DNA of 64,000 nucleotides from Kluyvera sp047971185. Lineage in GTDB: Bacteria; Pseudomonadota; Gammaproteobacteria; Enterobacterales; Enterobacteriaceae. Numbering within the stretch: the stretch's first letter is position 1; each line of letters begins with the position of its first letter. The notes beneath the pieces were generated by a model. The model had not been told where the DNA came from. It made no database searches and saw only the letters and a list, made by a program, of their open reading frames with translations. The translations under genes were made by a program, and so were the position numbers. The stretch is taken from the NCBI RefSeq assembly GCF_047971185.1, contig NZ_JBKDZH010000018.1, forward strand, positions 1 to 64,000, written 5' to 3'. Below are positions 17,396 through 26,063 of the stretch, piece after piece.

Positions 17396-18391
17396 ATGAA
17401 CGAATTTATTAAAGAAATATATAGTTTCGGGGTGACAAATGAAAAAAATAATTACCCGGAGCTAAATATATCTTATGGTATAGATAAGAACTTTCTATAC
17501 GGTGCGGGTGTATCAATTTCGTCTGTATTACTGAATAACCAGGATATTAATTTTGTTTTTCATGTTTTCACAGATTATATTGATGATGAGTATTTAAATG
17601 CTTTCAAAAATACTGCGGAGCAATTTGATACGTCAATAAAAGTTTATCTTATTGACCCTCATTATTTTATTGATCTACCAACATCCGATGTATGGTCATA
17701 TGCAACATATTTTAGAATTTATTCTTTTGACTATTTAAGCAGTTCGATATCAACGCTATTATATCTGGATGCGGATGTAGTCTGTAAGGGGAGTCTGAAG
17801 TTATTCACTGAAATTAATTTTAAAGATGAGTTTTCAGCGGTAATTCCTGACAGTAAAGCGACTCAAGAATCATGTAGTAATCGCTTAAATATTCCAGAAA
17901 TGAATGGTCAGTATTTTAATGCCGGTGTGATGTTTGTAAACCTTGATAAATGGAAAAAGTCAAATTTAAAACCTTATTTATTGACTTTACTTAAAGGTGA
18001 AACTCGCTTTGGAAAATTAAAATATTTAGATCAGGATGCATTAAATATTTCATTTGAGATGAATAATATATATCTTCCAGGTATCTACAATACAATATAT
18101 TCATTGAAAAATGAGTTGTCAGATCGAAAGCATGTCAAGTATCGGGAGGTTATTAATGATGAGACTGTGCTCATTCATTATACGGGCATTACTAAGCCAT
18201 GGCATGCCTGGGCTAACTACCCTTCAGCAAAATATTTCCAGACTGCACGCGAAAGATCGCCATGGGTAGCATATCCACTTAAAGAAGCCAGAACAATTTC
18301 AGAGATGCAAAAAAAATATAAGCACCTATTTGTCCATGGTGCTTATATCAAAGGTCTGTTTGCAATGATTCAATATAAATTGAAAAAATAA
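17396..18391 (+). CDS. GT8 LPS core hexosyltransferase (WaaJ/WaaR-like)
   Basis: This 331-residue GT8 enzyme is a paralogue of the preceding protein. The DAD motif (YLDADVVC) is at residues 125-127, and the C-terminal HYTGITKPWHAWANYPS segment is conserved. By order in the operon it should add the third outer-core hexose, as WaaJ or WaaR does through an alpha-1,2 linkage. The sugar donor is not determined. The gene is strongly AT-rich compared with waaQGP, with many AAT, TTA and ATA codons, which points to a different origin. It starts 16 nt after the previous stop with a GGTAGCAGG-like ribosome-binding site. Confidence 0.85.
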   Translation: MNEFIKEIYSFGVTNEKNNYPELNISYGIDKNFLYGAGVSISSVLLNNQDINFVFHVFTDYIDDEYLNAFKNTAEQFDTSIKVYLIDPHYFIDLPTSDVWSYATYFRIYSFDYLSSSISTLLYLDADVVCKGSLKLFTEINFKDEFSAVIPDSKATQESCSNRLNIPEMNGQYFNAGVMFVNLDKWKKSNLKPYLLTLLKGETRFGKLKYLDQDALNISFEMNNIYLPGIYNTIYSLKNELSDRKHVKYREVINDETVLIHYTGITKPWHAWANYPSAKYFQTARERSPWVAYPLKEARTISEMQKKYKHLFVHGAYIKGLFAMIQYKLKK

Positions 18392-18427
18392 ATAAGAATA
18401 ATATTTATATACAAATAAGGTTTTTCG

Positions 18428-19201
18428 ATGAAAGTTTTAATCTATATTGTATCCCTACTTAGGGATACTGAAAGAAGAGAGAAGATTACGAGTGATTTTT
18501 CGAAGCTCGGAATAGACTTTCATTTTTTCGATGCTATTGATGCAAAAGAACCAAAAAATAAAATATTGATTGAGCAAGCAAGATTAAGTGGCGTCGGTCA
18601 TAATATGACTGATGGGGAAATCGCGTGTACATTGAGTCACCAGTTTATTTATCAGGACTTGATATCAAGTAGTAATGATTGGATTATCATTCTTGAGGAT
18701 GATGTAGAAATTGATAACCGCTTTAAAGAGTTTTGGTTATCTTTTAATGAAAATGAGCAGAAAAGATTGCCGAAAGATAATTTATATTTGCTTGGAGGAC
18801 AGAAAGGACTGCACAGTTATCCTGTATTAGGTGTTAGTCTTTTTAGTGTCATAAAGGCTGGTAGCCTTCGATTAGGTCGCGTTAATTATAATAGAGACAA
18901 ACTGCGTCGAACCTGTTGTTATCTGATGAATAAAACAATGGCGAAGCAACTTGTTGAATTAACTAAAAGTTATGGTACGTACCGGGCTGACAGTTGGCAA
19001 CTGATGCATCAAGAAAAAATCATTAAAGAGTTTTATCTGAATGAAATCATATTCCATCCTATAGTTACCCCCCTAAATAGCCATCTGGAGTTGGAACGCA
19101 GTCTAATCTCCGGGCAGAAAAAAACGCGAGGAAAAGTAAAAGGAAAAATGAAATTGCTTCGTTCCTGGATTCGAGTCATTTTCTTCGCATTTCTAAAATA
19201 G
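18428..19201 (+). CDS. Glycosyltransferase family 25 (LPS biosynthesis)
   Basis: The 257-residue protein has the family 25 pattern: an N-terminal YIVSLLRDTERREKI, the GEIACTLSH segment (residues 63-71) and the acidic EDD motif (residues 90-92). GT25 members such as the Neisseria/Haemophilus Lgt and Lic/Lex enzymes make beta-linkages to galactose or glucose in LPS. It therefore probably adds a beta-linked sugar to the outer core, possibly one that affects the O-antigen acceptor, as WaaV and WaaX do in some E. coli core types. The exact reaction is inference. The C-terminus is basic and hydrophobic, suggesting membrane attachment. The gene is AT-rich like its neighbours. Confidence 0.83.
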   Translation: MKVLIYIVSLLRDTERREKITSDFSKLGIDFHFFDAIDAKEPKNKILIEQARLSGVGHNMTDGEIACTLSHQFIYQDLISSSNDWIIILEDDVEIDNRFKEFWLSFNENEQKRLPKDNLYLLGGQKGLHSYPVLGVSLFSVIKAGSLRLGRVNYNRDKLRRTCCYLMNKTMAKQLVELTKSYGTYRADSWQLMHQEKIIKEFYLNEIIFHPIVTPLNSHLELERSLISGQKKTRGKVKGKMKLLRSWIRVIFFAFLK

Positions 19202-19226
19202 ATCGGTTTCTTTAGGTAAATAAATT

Positions 19227-20480
19227 TTGAATCTGCAAATTTTTAAAAATTACATATTCTTCATTGTGGTTTTTTTATGTTTTTTTGGGGGAGTGTTAAT
19301 CCCCATAAACACAGACTATGCTAATAAGATAGTTATTGTTGTAGGCTTTACTTCTTTCGTCATGCTAATGCTTGAACGACAAGGCGGAGTGAGTAGAGGT
19401 ACGCTATTTTTTGCCGTCGCTCTATTTATTTTAGGTGCAATAGATTTATTATGGTATGCATCCTATAAGACTGAATATGTTATCTATAAGAACGCGTATA
19501 GAGGGTATCTAGAAGCAGGGAAAATGTTTGTTTTTGGTGCTTTTGCTTTTATCTATATGTCGAAGAGTTCGCGAAAAGTAAATTTTAAATTTCATATAAT
19601 AGCCAGTGTTCTGATGCAAGCTATCATATATATAGTTTCGTTATATCAGTACTATTGGCTGGGGGCAAGAAGGATTCCACTTTCGGCAATGGATGGTGGG
19701 ATCGATCAGATGGGAGCGGCAACTATTGCCGCTTATATGATAACTTTTTGCTCTTTATATTCATCTATTGTATTTATAAACCTTTCGACAAAATATAAAT
19801 GGTTTATTTTTTATGTGAATTTCTTGCTTAGCTTCTCAGTGATAATAATGACTGGCACCCGGGCAGCTATTTTTACCTATCCATTTATTGTTGCAATAAT
19901 ATTGTTTGCGCAATATTATCGGAACAAATTATTTCTAGCGAAGTGTATCGGTGGAATATTTATATCTTTGATGATTTGTGGTCTTGTATTTCAGCAATAT
20001 GTGAATCATCGTATTACCCAGCTGCAACGCGATATTGTCAGTTATCAGACTTCAGATAATAGTGTTTCTTCTGTCGGTGCTCGCTTCTCTATGGTTATGG
20101 CGGGATTTAAAAGTGCGCCAGAGGGTTTAGAATGGCAATCTTTAGAGCAACGGGCCTCTAAGATTATTGCACTGAGCAAAGAGGATACTATTTATCAAGG
20201 CGCGACAGAATTCCTGAACGTTCATATGCATAATGATGTGATAGAGGCATTATCGACGAAAGGAGTAGTGGGTGTAGTTACTCTTGTTTTATTTTACGTT
20301 GCGTTAATTATATACTGCCTTTCTGAAGGACGGTATGCTTTATTAGTTTTTCCGGCATCCATTATATTATTTGGTATCAGTGACGTCATAACCCACGATA
20401 AACCAATACCAGCATCATGGATTATATGCTTGCTGCTATCGTCATTACTTTTAAAAAATAAAAGACAAGATAATTGCTAA
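19227..20480 (+). CDS. waaL: O-antigen ligase WaaL
   Basis: This 417-residue protein is highly hydrophobic, with about ten to twelve predicted membrane helices. It carries the two functional marks of O-antigen ligases: an arginine in TGTRAA (Arg212) and a histidine in the periplasmic loop HMHND (His335). WaaL attaches undecaprenyl-linked O-antigen to the lipid A core in the periplasm. Sequence identity among WaaL proteins is low, so the call rests on topology, motifs and place. The start appears to be TTG (19227); no ATG upstream of the first helix is available. In E. coli K-12 waaL lies downstream of waaC on the opposite strand, but here it ends the waaQ operon. Confidence 0.88.
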   Translation: MNLQIFKNYIFFIVVFLCFFGGVLIPINTDYANKIVIVVGFTSFVMLMLERQGGVSRGTLFFAVALFILGAIDLLWYASYKTEYVIYKNAYRGYLEAGKMFVFGAFAFIYMSKSSRKVNFKFHIIASVLMQAIIYIVSLYQYYWLGARRIPLSAMDGGIDQMGAATIAAYMITFCSLYSSIVFINLSTKYKWFIFYVNFLLSFSVIIMTGTRAAIFTYPFIVAIILFAQYYRNKLFLAKCIGGIFISLMICGLVFQQYVNHRITQLQRDIVSYQTSDNSVSSVGARFSMVMAGFKSAPEGLEWQSLEQRASKIIALSKEDTIYQGATEFLNVHMHNDVIEALSTKGVVGVVTLVLFYVALIIYCLSEGRYALLVFPASIILFGISDVITHDKPIPASWIICLLLSSLLLKNKRQDNC

Positions 20481-20484
20481 TATA

Positions 20485-20507
20485 TTAGTGGGCATTATGC
20501 CCACTAA
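20485..20507. terminator. Hairpin between convergent waaL and waaC
   Basis: A nearly perfect palindrome (TTAGTGGGCA...TGCCCACTAA) fills the 23-nt gap between the waaL and waaC stop codons and includes the waaC stop itself. It lacks long T-runs on either side. It could serve as a shared 3'-end structure for both converging operons. Confidence 0.55.
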
Positions 20508-21478
20508 GAATTTGGCCCTATGGCGGTTTTATATAGGGCCATAACACTTTCTGCTTTTAGATGAGATAAATCTTTCTCAGGTGAACAGCACGCCACCTGG
20601 TTCTTCCCATATCCCCCAATCAATCCAGGGTCGGTCGGCCCATACAGCGTGATATTTGGGCGGTCCAGCGCCGCGGTTAAGTGGCTTAATCCGGTATCCA
20701 CTGAAACAACAAATTCTGCACCTGCCAGCACGTGCGCCACCTTCTCCAGGCTCAGGCGCGGCAGAACGTCCACATAATCAAATCCCTCGGCCAGACGCTT
20801 TGCGCGGGCTTCTTCGTGCGGTGCGCCCCACGGGAGTTTAATGTGCAGCCCGCTCTCTTTTAGCAGACCAATCAGCTCCCGCCAGTTTTCTTCCGGCCAG
20901 TGTTTATCGTCACGCGTGGTGGCGTGCAAAAAGACGCAGTAGGGGGCTTCTGTTGGCGAACGATCGCCGAGGAAATGCTGGGCAATAGCATAATCACCCT
21001 GCGCATCGGGGATAGCGTAGCCGAGGCTTTTGGCAAACAGTTCGCGCGTACGTTCTACGGCGTGCTGCTGCTTCGCAATATGATGGCGACGGTTATAGAA
21101 CAGGCTGGCCAACGGCTCGCGGGCGCTGCTCCAGTCCATACCGTGCTTCACCCCATGCGCCAGCCGGGTGACCAGCGCGGCGCTTTTTACCAGCCCCTGG
21201 GCATCGATGATCGCATCATACTTCACCGCCTGAACGGCATCACGGAAGGCTTTGCGCTCAGCCTTAATGGGGGCGGAGAACCACGCTTTGCGCCAGCGGC
21301 GGATGGCCACCGGGATCACATGGTCTACGGCGTCGTGCCAGGAGGGGATCTGCGCGAAGCCTTCTTCTACCACCCAGTCAAAACGAATGCCGGGAATGGC
21401 GCGCTGCGCGTCGGTTAACGCTGGCAGCGTGTGCAGAACGTCGCCCATGGAGGAGGTTTTTACAATCAGAACCCGCAT
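20504..21478 (-). CDS. waaC: LPS heptosyltransferase I
   Basis: This 324-residue GT9 enzyme adds the first L-glycero-D-manno-heptose to Kdo2-lipid A at the cytosolic face of the inner membrane. The N-terminus MRVLIVKTSSMGDVLHTLPAL holds the conserved catalytic Asp13. The ADP-heptose site VSVDTGLSHLTAAL lies near residue 260. It is slightly longer than the 319 residues of E. coli WaaC, with the extra residues at the C-terminus. It starts 3 nt after the waaF stop and is last in the hldD-waaF-waaC operon. Confidence 0.96.
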   Translation of the reverse strand: MRVLIVKTSSMGDVLHTLPALTDAQRAIPGIRFDWVVEEGFAQIPSWHDAVDHVIPVAIRRWRKAWFSAPIKAERKAFRDAVQAVKYDAIIDAQGLVKSAALVTRLAHGVKHGMDWSSAREPLASLFYNRRHHIAKQQHAVERTRELFAKSLGYAIPDAQGDYAIAQHFLGDRSPTEAPYCVFLHATTRDDKHWPEENWRELIGLLKESGLHIKLPWGAPHEEARAKRLAEGFDYVDVLPRLSLEKVAHVLAGAEFVVSVDTGLSHLTAALDRPNITLYGPTDPGLIGGYGKNQVACCSPEKDLSHLKAESVMALYKTAIGPNS

Positions 21479-21481
21479 GCG

Positions 21482-22528
21482 TCAGGCTTCCTCACTCGAC
21501 AACAGTTCATTCAGCTCTTCCCGTACCCGCGCTGGCGTGATGTCGATAAGACTTTGATGGTAACCCTGCGCGGAGTCGCCTTTGCGTACCTTGTGATAGC
21601 CGGTAATCAACCGAATCACTCGCGCTTTGTTCGACAGCGGCGGCGTGAAGTCCGGGCTGCTTGGCCCGTAGAGCGCAACCAGCGGTCGGTTCAGGGCGGC
21701 GGCGACGTGCATCAGGCCAGAATCGTTGGTGACGATGGCCTTACAGGCGGCAATCAGCACCACCGCCTGCTCCAGCTGGGTTTCCCCGGCCAGGTTGCGG
21801 CACCAGCCCTTTTGTTCGTCGCTTAGCGCGGCGATGATCTCGTTACCGGCCTCGTTGTCTTTGGCGGAGCCGAAAAGAACAATCTGATTCCCTTCGTCGA
21901 TCAGTTGCTTAGCAAGTGTGGCGTAGTGATAGTGCGGCCAGCGTTTTGCCGGGCCAAACTCGGCGCCGGGGCAAAAGCCGATCATCGGACGGTCGCTGGA
22001 GAGCGAAAACGCGTTACAGGCCAGCGACTTCTCGCCTTCGTTCACCTGCAGCTGCGGCCACAGCAGCGGCTGCGGCAGATCTTTCGCGCAGCGCATCACG
22101 CCTTTATCGTAGGCCAGCGCCACGTAGCGCTCGACCATCAGCGGCCAGGCGTCTTTATCCAGCACCCGTGCATCGTTCAGCAGGCCGTAGCGCATCTCGC
22201 CGCGCCAGCCGGTGCGCAGCGGAATACCGGCAAAGAACGGGACCAGCGCAGATTTAAAGGAATTAGGCAGCACATAAGCGCGATCATAGCGCCGCTCGCG
22301 CAGGCTATGGCCGAGCTTGCGCCGTTCGCCAATTTCCAGCGCGCCGTGCCCTAAAGGCATGGCAATCGCTTCATTGACTTCCGGCATCCGCGATAACAGC
22401 GGACGGCACCATGCGGGTGCCATCACGTCGATTATCGCCTGGGGATAGCGCGCCTTGAGCGTGCGATAGAGACTTTGCGACATCATCATGTCGCCCACCC
22501 ATGACGGGCCGATCACCAGTATTTTCAT
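21482..22528 (-). CDS. waaF: LPS heptosyltransferase II
   Basis: This 348-residue GT9 enzyme adds heptose II to heptose I of the inner core. The N-terminus MKILVIGPSWVGDMMMSQSL carries the conserved aspartate of the family. The PGAEFGPAKRWP segment near residue 190 and VTNDSGLMHVAAAL near residue 258 form the ADP-heptose site. The length equals that of E. coli WaaF. The gene begins 9 nt after hldD, with which it forms an operon supplying and using ADP-heptose. Confidence 0.97.
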   Translation of the reverse strand: MKILVIGPSWVGDMMMSQSLYRTLKARYPQAIIDVMAPAWCRPLLSRMPEVNEAIAMPLGHGALEIGERRKLGHSLRERRYDRAYVLPNSFKSALVPFFAGIPLRTGWRGEMRYGLLNDARVLDKDAWPLMVERYVALAYDKGVMRCAKDLPQPLLWPQLQVNEGEKSLACNAFSLSSDRPMIGFCPGAEFGPAKRWPHYHYATLAKQLIDEGNQIVLFGSAKDNEAGNEIIAALSDEQKGWCRNLAGETQLEQAVVLIAACKAIVTNDSGLMHVAAALNRPLVALYGPSSPDFTPPLSNKARVIRLITGYHKVRKGDSAQGYHQSLIDITPARVREELNELLSSEEA

Positions 22529-22537
22529 GCTGAGTTC

Positions 22538-23470
22538 TTACGCGTCGCGGTTCAACCAGGCCATGTATTCCGTTACGCCTTCGGCGACGGTCTTGAACGG
22601 CTTATCGTAGCCGGCAGCGCGCAGGTTGGTCAGATCGGCCTGCGTGAACGCCTGATAGCGGCCTTTCAGTTTGTCCGGGAACGGAATGTACTCGATGCTG
22701 CCTTTCTTGTGGTATGCGAGGGTGGCATCAGCCACCGCCTGGAAGGATTCCGCGCGGCCGGTACCGAGGTTGAAGATGCCGGATTTGCCGTTTTCCCAGA
22801 ACCACAGGTTTACCGCCGCCACGTCGCCGACGTAGACGAAGTCGCGCTTGAAGCCGTCGCTGCCTTCAAACAGTTTCGGGCTTTCGCCGTTGTTCAGCTG
22901 CGTGTTCAGGTGGAACGCGACGCTTGCCATGCTGCCTTTGTGGCCTTCACGCGGGCCGTAGACGTTGAAGTAGCGGAAGCCGACGATCGGTGAGTTCACT
23001 TCCGGCATGATGCGGCGTACGTACTCGTCAAACAGGAATTTGGAGTAGCCGTAAACGTTCAGCGGTTTTTCGAACTCGCGGGACTCAATAAAGTCGCTGG
23101 TGCGGCCGCCGTAGGTGGCAGCGGAAGAGGCGTACAGGAACGGGATTTCACGCTCCAGGCAGTAGTGCAGCAGCTCTTTGGAGTACTGATAGTTGTTATC
23201 CATCACGTACTTACCGTCCCACTCGGTGGTGGAAGAGCAGGCGCCTTCGTGGAACACGGCTTCGATATCGCCGAACTCTTCACCGGCCATAATCTGGATC
23301 AGAAAATCTTCTTTATCCATGTAGTCGGTGATGTCCAGGTCCACCAGGTTGACAAACTTGGTGCCGTCTTTCAGGTTGTCCACTACCAGGATGTCGGTAA
23401 TGCCTTTGTCATTAAGCGCTTTCACGATGTTGCTGCCAATGAAGCCAGCGCCGCCGGTAACGATAATCAT
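22538..23470 (-). CDS. hldD: ADP-L-glycero-D-manno-heptose-6-epimerase
   Basis: This 310-residue extended short-chain dehydrogenase converts ADP-D,D-heptose to ADP-L,D-heptose, the donor used by WaaC, WaaF and WaaQ. The NADP-binding motif GGAGFIGS is at residues 6-13, and the catalytic Tyr-x3-Lys is in YGYSKFLFD near residue 140. I chose the ATG at 23470 (MIIVTGGAGFIGSNI), which gives the E. coli length; the frame runs 15 codons further up. The gene is divergent from kbl. Confidence 0.97.
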   Translation of the reverse strand: MIIVTGGAGFIGSNIVKALNDKGITDILVVDNLKDGTKFVNLVDLDITDYMDKEDFLIQIMAGEEFGDIEAVFHEGACSSTTEWDGKYVMDNNYQYSKELLHYCLEREIPFLYASSAATYGGRTSDFIESREFEKPLNVYGYSKFLFDEYVRRIMPEVNSPIVGFRYFNVYGPREGHKGSMASVAFHLNTQLNNGESPKLFEGSDGFKRDFVYVGDVAAVNLWFWENGKSGIFNLGTGRAESFQAVADATLAYHKKGSIEYIPFPDKLKGRYQAFTQADLTNLRAAGYDKPFKTVAEGVTEYMAWLNRDA

Positions 23471-23687
23471 AGCTGTAACCTTTGAAATGGGAGGGCCCTG
23501 GAGTATCCCGGGCACGAATACTTCTTATCATACCATCACATTAGCCAGCCTTCAGCCTTTCACCGTACAGCGAGGTGAGGGACGCGTGATTTATGCTGCA
23601 AATAATTCATTCAGACATGCATCATCTCGTATCAGCGTATAGCTTTGGGTAATATGTGCCAAATTTTACCGAATCTGGAGAGTTGCA

Positions 23688-24884
23688 ATGCGTGGTGATT
23701 TTTACAAACAGTTAACTCAGGACCTCGACACCGCCCGTGCGGAAGGGTTGTTTAAAGAAGAACGTATTATCACCTCCGCTCAGCAGGCGGATATCACCGT
23801 GGGCGACGGCAGCCACGTCATCAACTTCTGCGCCAACAACTATCTTGGCCTGGCGAACCATCCTGAGCTGATTAACGCCGCGAAAGCGGGGATGGACAGC
23901 CACGGTTTTGGTATGGCGTCCGTGCGCTTCATCTGCGGTACTCAGGACAGCCACAAAGCGCTGGAGCAGAAGCTGGCAAGCTTCCTCGGCATGGAAGATG
24001 CGATTCTGTACTCCTCCTGCTTCGACGCCAACGGCGGCCTGTTTGAAACGCTGCTCGGCGCAGAAGACGCCATCATCTCCGATGCCCTGAACCATGCCTC
24101 AATCATCGACGGCGTGCGTTTGTGTAAAGCGAAGCGTTTCCGCTACGCCAACAACGACATGGCTGAACTGGAAGCGCGCCTGAAAGAAGCGCGTGAAGCC
24201 GGTGCGCGTCACGTGCTGATCGCCACCGACGGCGTGTTCTCAATGGACGGCGTGATCGCCAACCTGAAAGGCGTGTGCGACCTCGCGGACAAATACGATG
24301 CGCTGGTGATGGTCGATGATTCCCACGCCGTCGGTTTCGTCGGTGAAAACGGCCGTGGTTCCCACGAATACTGCGACGTGATGGGCCGAGTCGACATCAT
24401 CACCGGCACGCTGGGCAAAGCGCTAGGCGGCGCGTCCGGCGGCTATACCGCAGCGCGTAAAGAGGTGGTCGAGTGGCTGCGTCAGCGTTCACGCCCATAC
24501 CTGTTCTCCAACTCGCTGGCGCCGGCAATTGTTGCCGCGTCGATTAAAGTGCTGGAGATGGTAGAGAACGGCGCCGAGCTGCGTGACCAGCTGTGGGCCA
24601 ACGCCCGACTGTTCCGCGAAAAAATGACCGCCGCAGGCTTTACCCTGGCGGGCGCAGACCACGCGATTATCCCGGTGATGCTGGGCGACGCGGTGGTGGC
24701 GCAAAACTTCGCGCGCGAGCTGCAAAAAGAAGGGATTTACGTCACCGGATTCTTCTTCCCGGTGGTACCAAAAGGCCAGGCGCGTATCCGCACCCAGATG
24801 TCAGCGGCGCATACGACGGCACAAATTGAACGTGCGGTAGAAGCCTTTACCCGCATCGGTAAACAACTGGGCGTGATTGCCTAA
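23688..24884 (+). CDS. kbl: Glycine C-acetyltransferase (2-amino-3-ketobutyrate CoA ligase)
   Basis: This 398-residue PLP enzyme cleaves 2-amino-3-ketobutyrate with CoA to glycine and acetyl-CoA, the second step of threonine breakdown. The PLP lysine is Lys244 in TGTLGKALGGASGGY. Other alpha-oxoamine synthase motifs, SCFDANGGLFE and DDSHAVGFVG, are present. It is followed by tdh after a 9-nt gap and acts directly on the product of Tdh. In E. coli the operon responds to Lrp and leucine. A clear GGAGAG ribosome-binding site precedes the ATG. Confidence 0.98.
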   Translation: MRGDFYKQLTQDLDTARAEGLFKEERIITSAQQADITVGDGSHVINFCANNYLGLANHPELINAAKAGMDSHGFGMASVRFICGTQDSHKALEQKLASFLGMEDAILYSSCFDANGGLFETLLGAEDAIISDALNHASIIDGVRLCKAKRFRYANNDMAELEARLKEAREAGARHVLIATDGVFSMDGVIANLKGVCDLADKYDALVMVDDSHAVGFVGENGRGSHEYCDVMGRVDIITGTLGKALGGASGGYTAARKEVVEWLRQRSRPYLFSNSLAPAIVAASIKVLEMVENGAELRDQLWANARLFREKMTAAGFTLAGADHAIIPVMLGDAVVAQNFARELQKEGIYVTGFFFPVVPKGQARIRTQMSAAHTTAQIERAVEAFTRIGKQLGVIA

Positions 24885-24893
24885 GGGTCTCAG

Positions 24894-25919
24894 ATGAAAG
24901 CGTTATCCAAACTGAAAGCTGAAGAAGGGATCTGGATGACCGACGTTCCGGAACCGGAGCTCGGCCATAACGATCTGCTGATTAAAATTCGCAAAACCGC
25001 GATTTGCGGCACCGACGTGCATATCTACAACTGGGACGAATGGTCGCAGAAAACCATCCCGGTGCCGATGGTCGTGGGCCATGAATACGTGGGCGAAGTG
25101 GTCGGCATCGGCCAGGAAGTGCGTGGCTTTAAGGTCGGCGACCGCGTTTCCGGCGAAGGCCACATCACCTGCGGCCACTGCCGTAACTGCCGCGCCGGGC
25201 GTACGCACCTGTGCCGCAACACCATTGGCGTCGGCGTTAACCGCCCGGGCTGCTTCGCGGAATATCTGGTGATCCCGGCGTTCAACGCCTTTAAAATCCC
25301 GGACAATATTTCCGACGAGCTGGCCTCTATTTTCGACCCGTTCGGCAATGCGGTGCACACCGCGCTCTCCTTCGACCTGGTCGGTGAAGACGTGCTGGTT
25401 TCCGGCGCGGGCCCGATTGGCGTGATGGCGGCGGCGGTAGCGAAACACGTTGGCGCGCGTAACGTGGTGATTACCGACGTGAACGAATACCGCCTGGAGC
25501 TGGCGCGCAAGATGGGCGTGACCCGCGCGGTGAACGTTGCCAAAGAGAACCTCAACGACGTGATGGCTGAGCTGGGCATGACCGAAGGCTTTGACGTCGG
25601 CCTGGAGATGTCCGGCGCGCCGCCGGCGTTCCGCTCGATGCTGGACACCATGAACCACGGCGGGCGTATCGCGATGCTGGGGATCCCGCCGTCGGATATG
25701 TCCATCGACTGGACCAAAGTTATCTTTAAAGGGCTGTTTATTAAAGGTATCTACGGTCGTGAAATGTTCGAAACCTGGTACAAGATGGCCGCGCTGATCC
25801 AGTCTGGCCTCGACCTGTCGCCGATCATTACTCACCGCTTCGGCATCGATGACTTCCAGAAAGGCTTTGACGCGATGCGCTCGGGTCAGTCCGGTAAAGT
25901 CGTGCTGAGCTGGGATTAA
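24894..25919 (+). CDS. tdh: L-threonine 3-dehydrogenase
   Basis: This 341-residue zinc-dependent medium-chain dehydrogenase oxidises threonine to 2-amino-3-ketobutyrate with NAD+. The catalytic zinc ligands are visible in CGTDVH (Cys38) and GHEYVG near residue 63. The structural zinc site is the four-cysteine CGHCRNC...LC cluster near residues 93-107. The Rossmann segment is GAGPIGVMAAAVA near residue 170. It is the second gene of the kbl-tdh operon and ends at an intrinsic terminator. Confidence 0.98.
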   Translation: MKALSKLKAEEGIWMTDVPEPELGHNDLLIKIRKTAICGTDVHIYNWDEWSQKTIPVPMVVGHEYVGEVVGIGQEVRGFKVGDRVSGEGHITCGHCRNCRAGRTHLCRNTIGVGVNRPGCFAEYLVIPAFNAFKIPDNISDELASIFDPFGNAVHTALSFDLVGEDVLVSGAGPIGVMAAAVAKHVGARNVVITDVNEYRLELARKMGVTRAVNVAKENLNDVMAELGMTEGFDVGLEMSGAPPAFRSMLDTMNHGGRIAMLGIPPSDMSIDWTKVIFKGLFIKGIYGREMFETWYKMAALIQSGLDLSPIITHRFGIDDFQKGFDAMRSGQSGKVVLSWD

Positions 25920-25937
25920 TCCTCGTTGTATAACCGC

Positions 25938-25966
25938 TCCCCGGGCCTCGGTCCGGGGATTTTTTT
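25938..25966 (+). terminator. Intrinsic terminator of kbl-tdh
   Basis: A stem TCCCCGG/CCGGGGA with an eight-base loop is followed by seven T residues, 18 nt after the tdh stop. It separates tdh from waaH, which has its own start region. Confidence 0.9.
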
Positions 25967-26063
25967 GCCCGCACGCACAACAGGCAGCAACAACTTTCGC
26001 TGACCTTTTGCGGCTATCTATGTTAAAAATTGCCGTTAATTACACTGTTTGGCAGGATTTTAT

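Noticed and set aside
24903..25835. 310-codon open frame opposite tdh
   Set aside because: It lies wholly within tdh on the other strand, with a composition (Val/His/Arg/Gln) typical of shadows.
25967..26063. Pho box before waaH
   Set aside because: I looked for CTGTCAT-type repeats because E. coli waaH is PhoB-controlled, but saw none close enough to the consensus to report.
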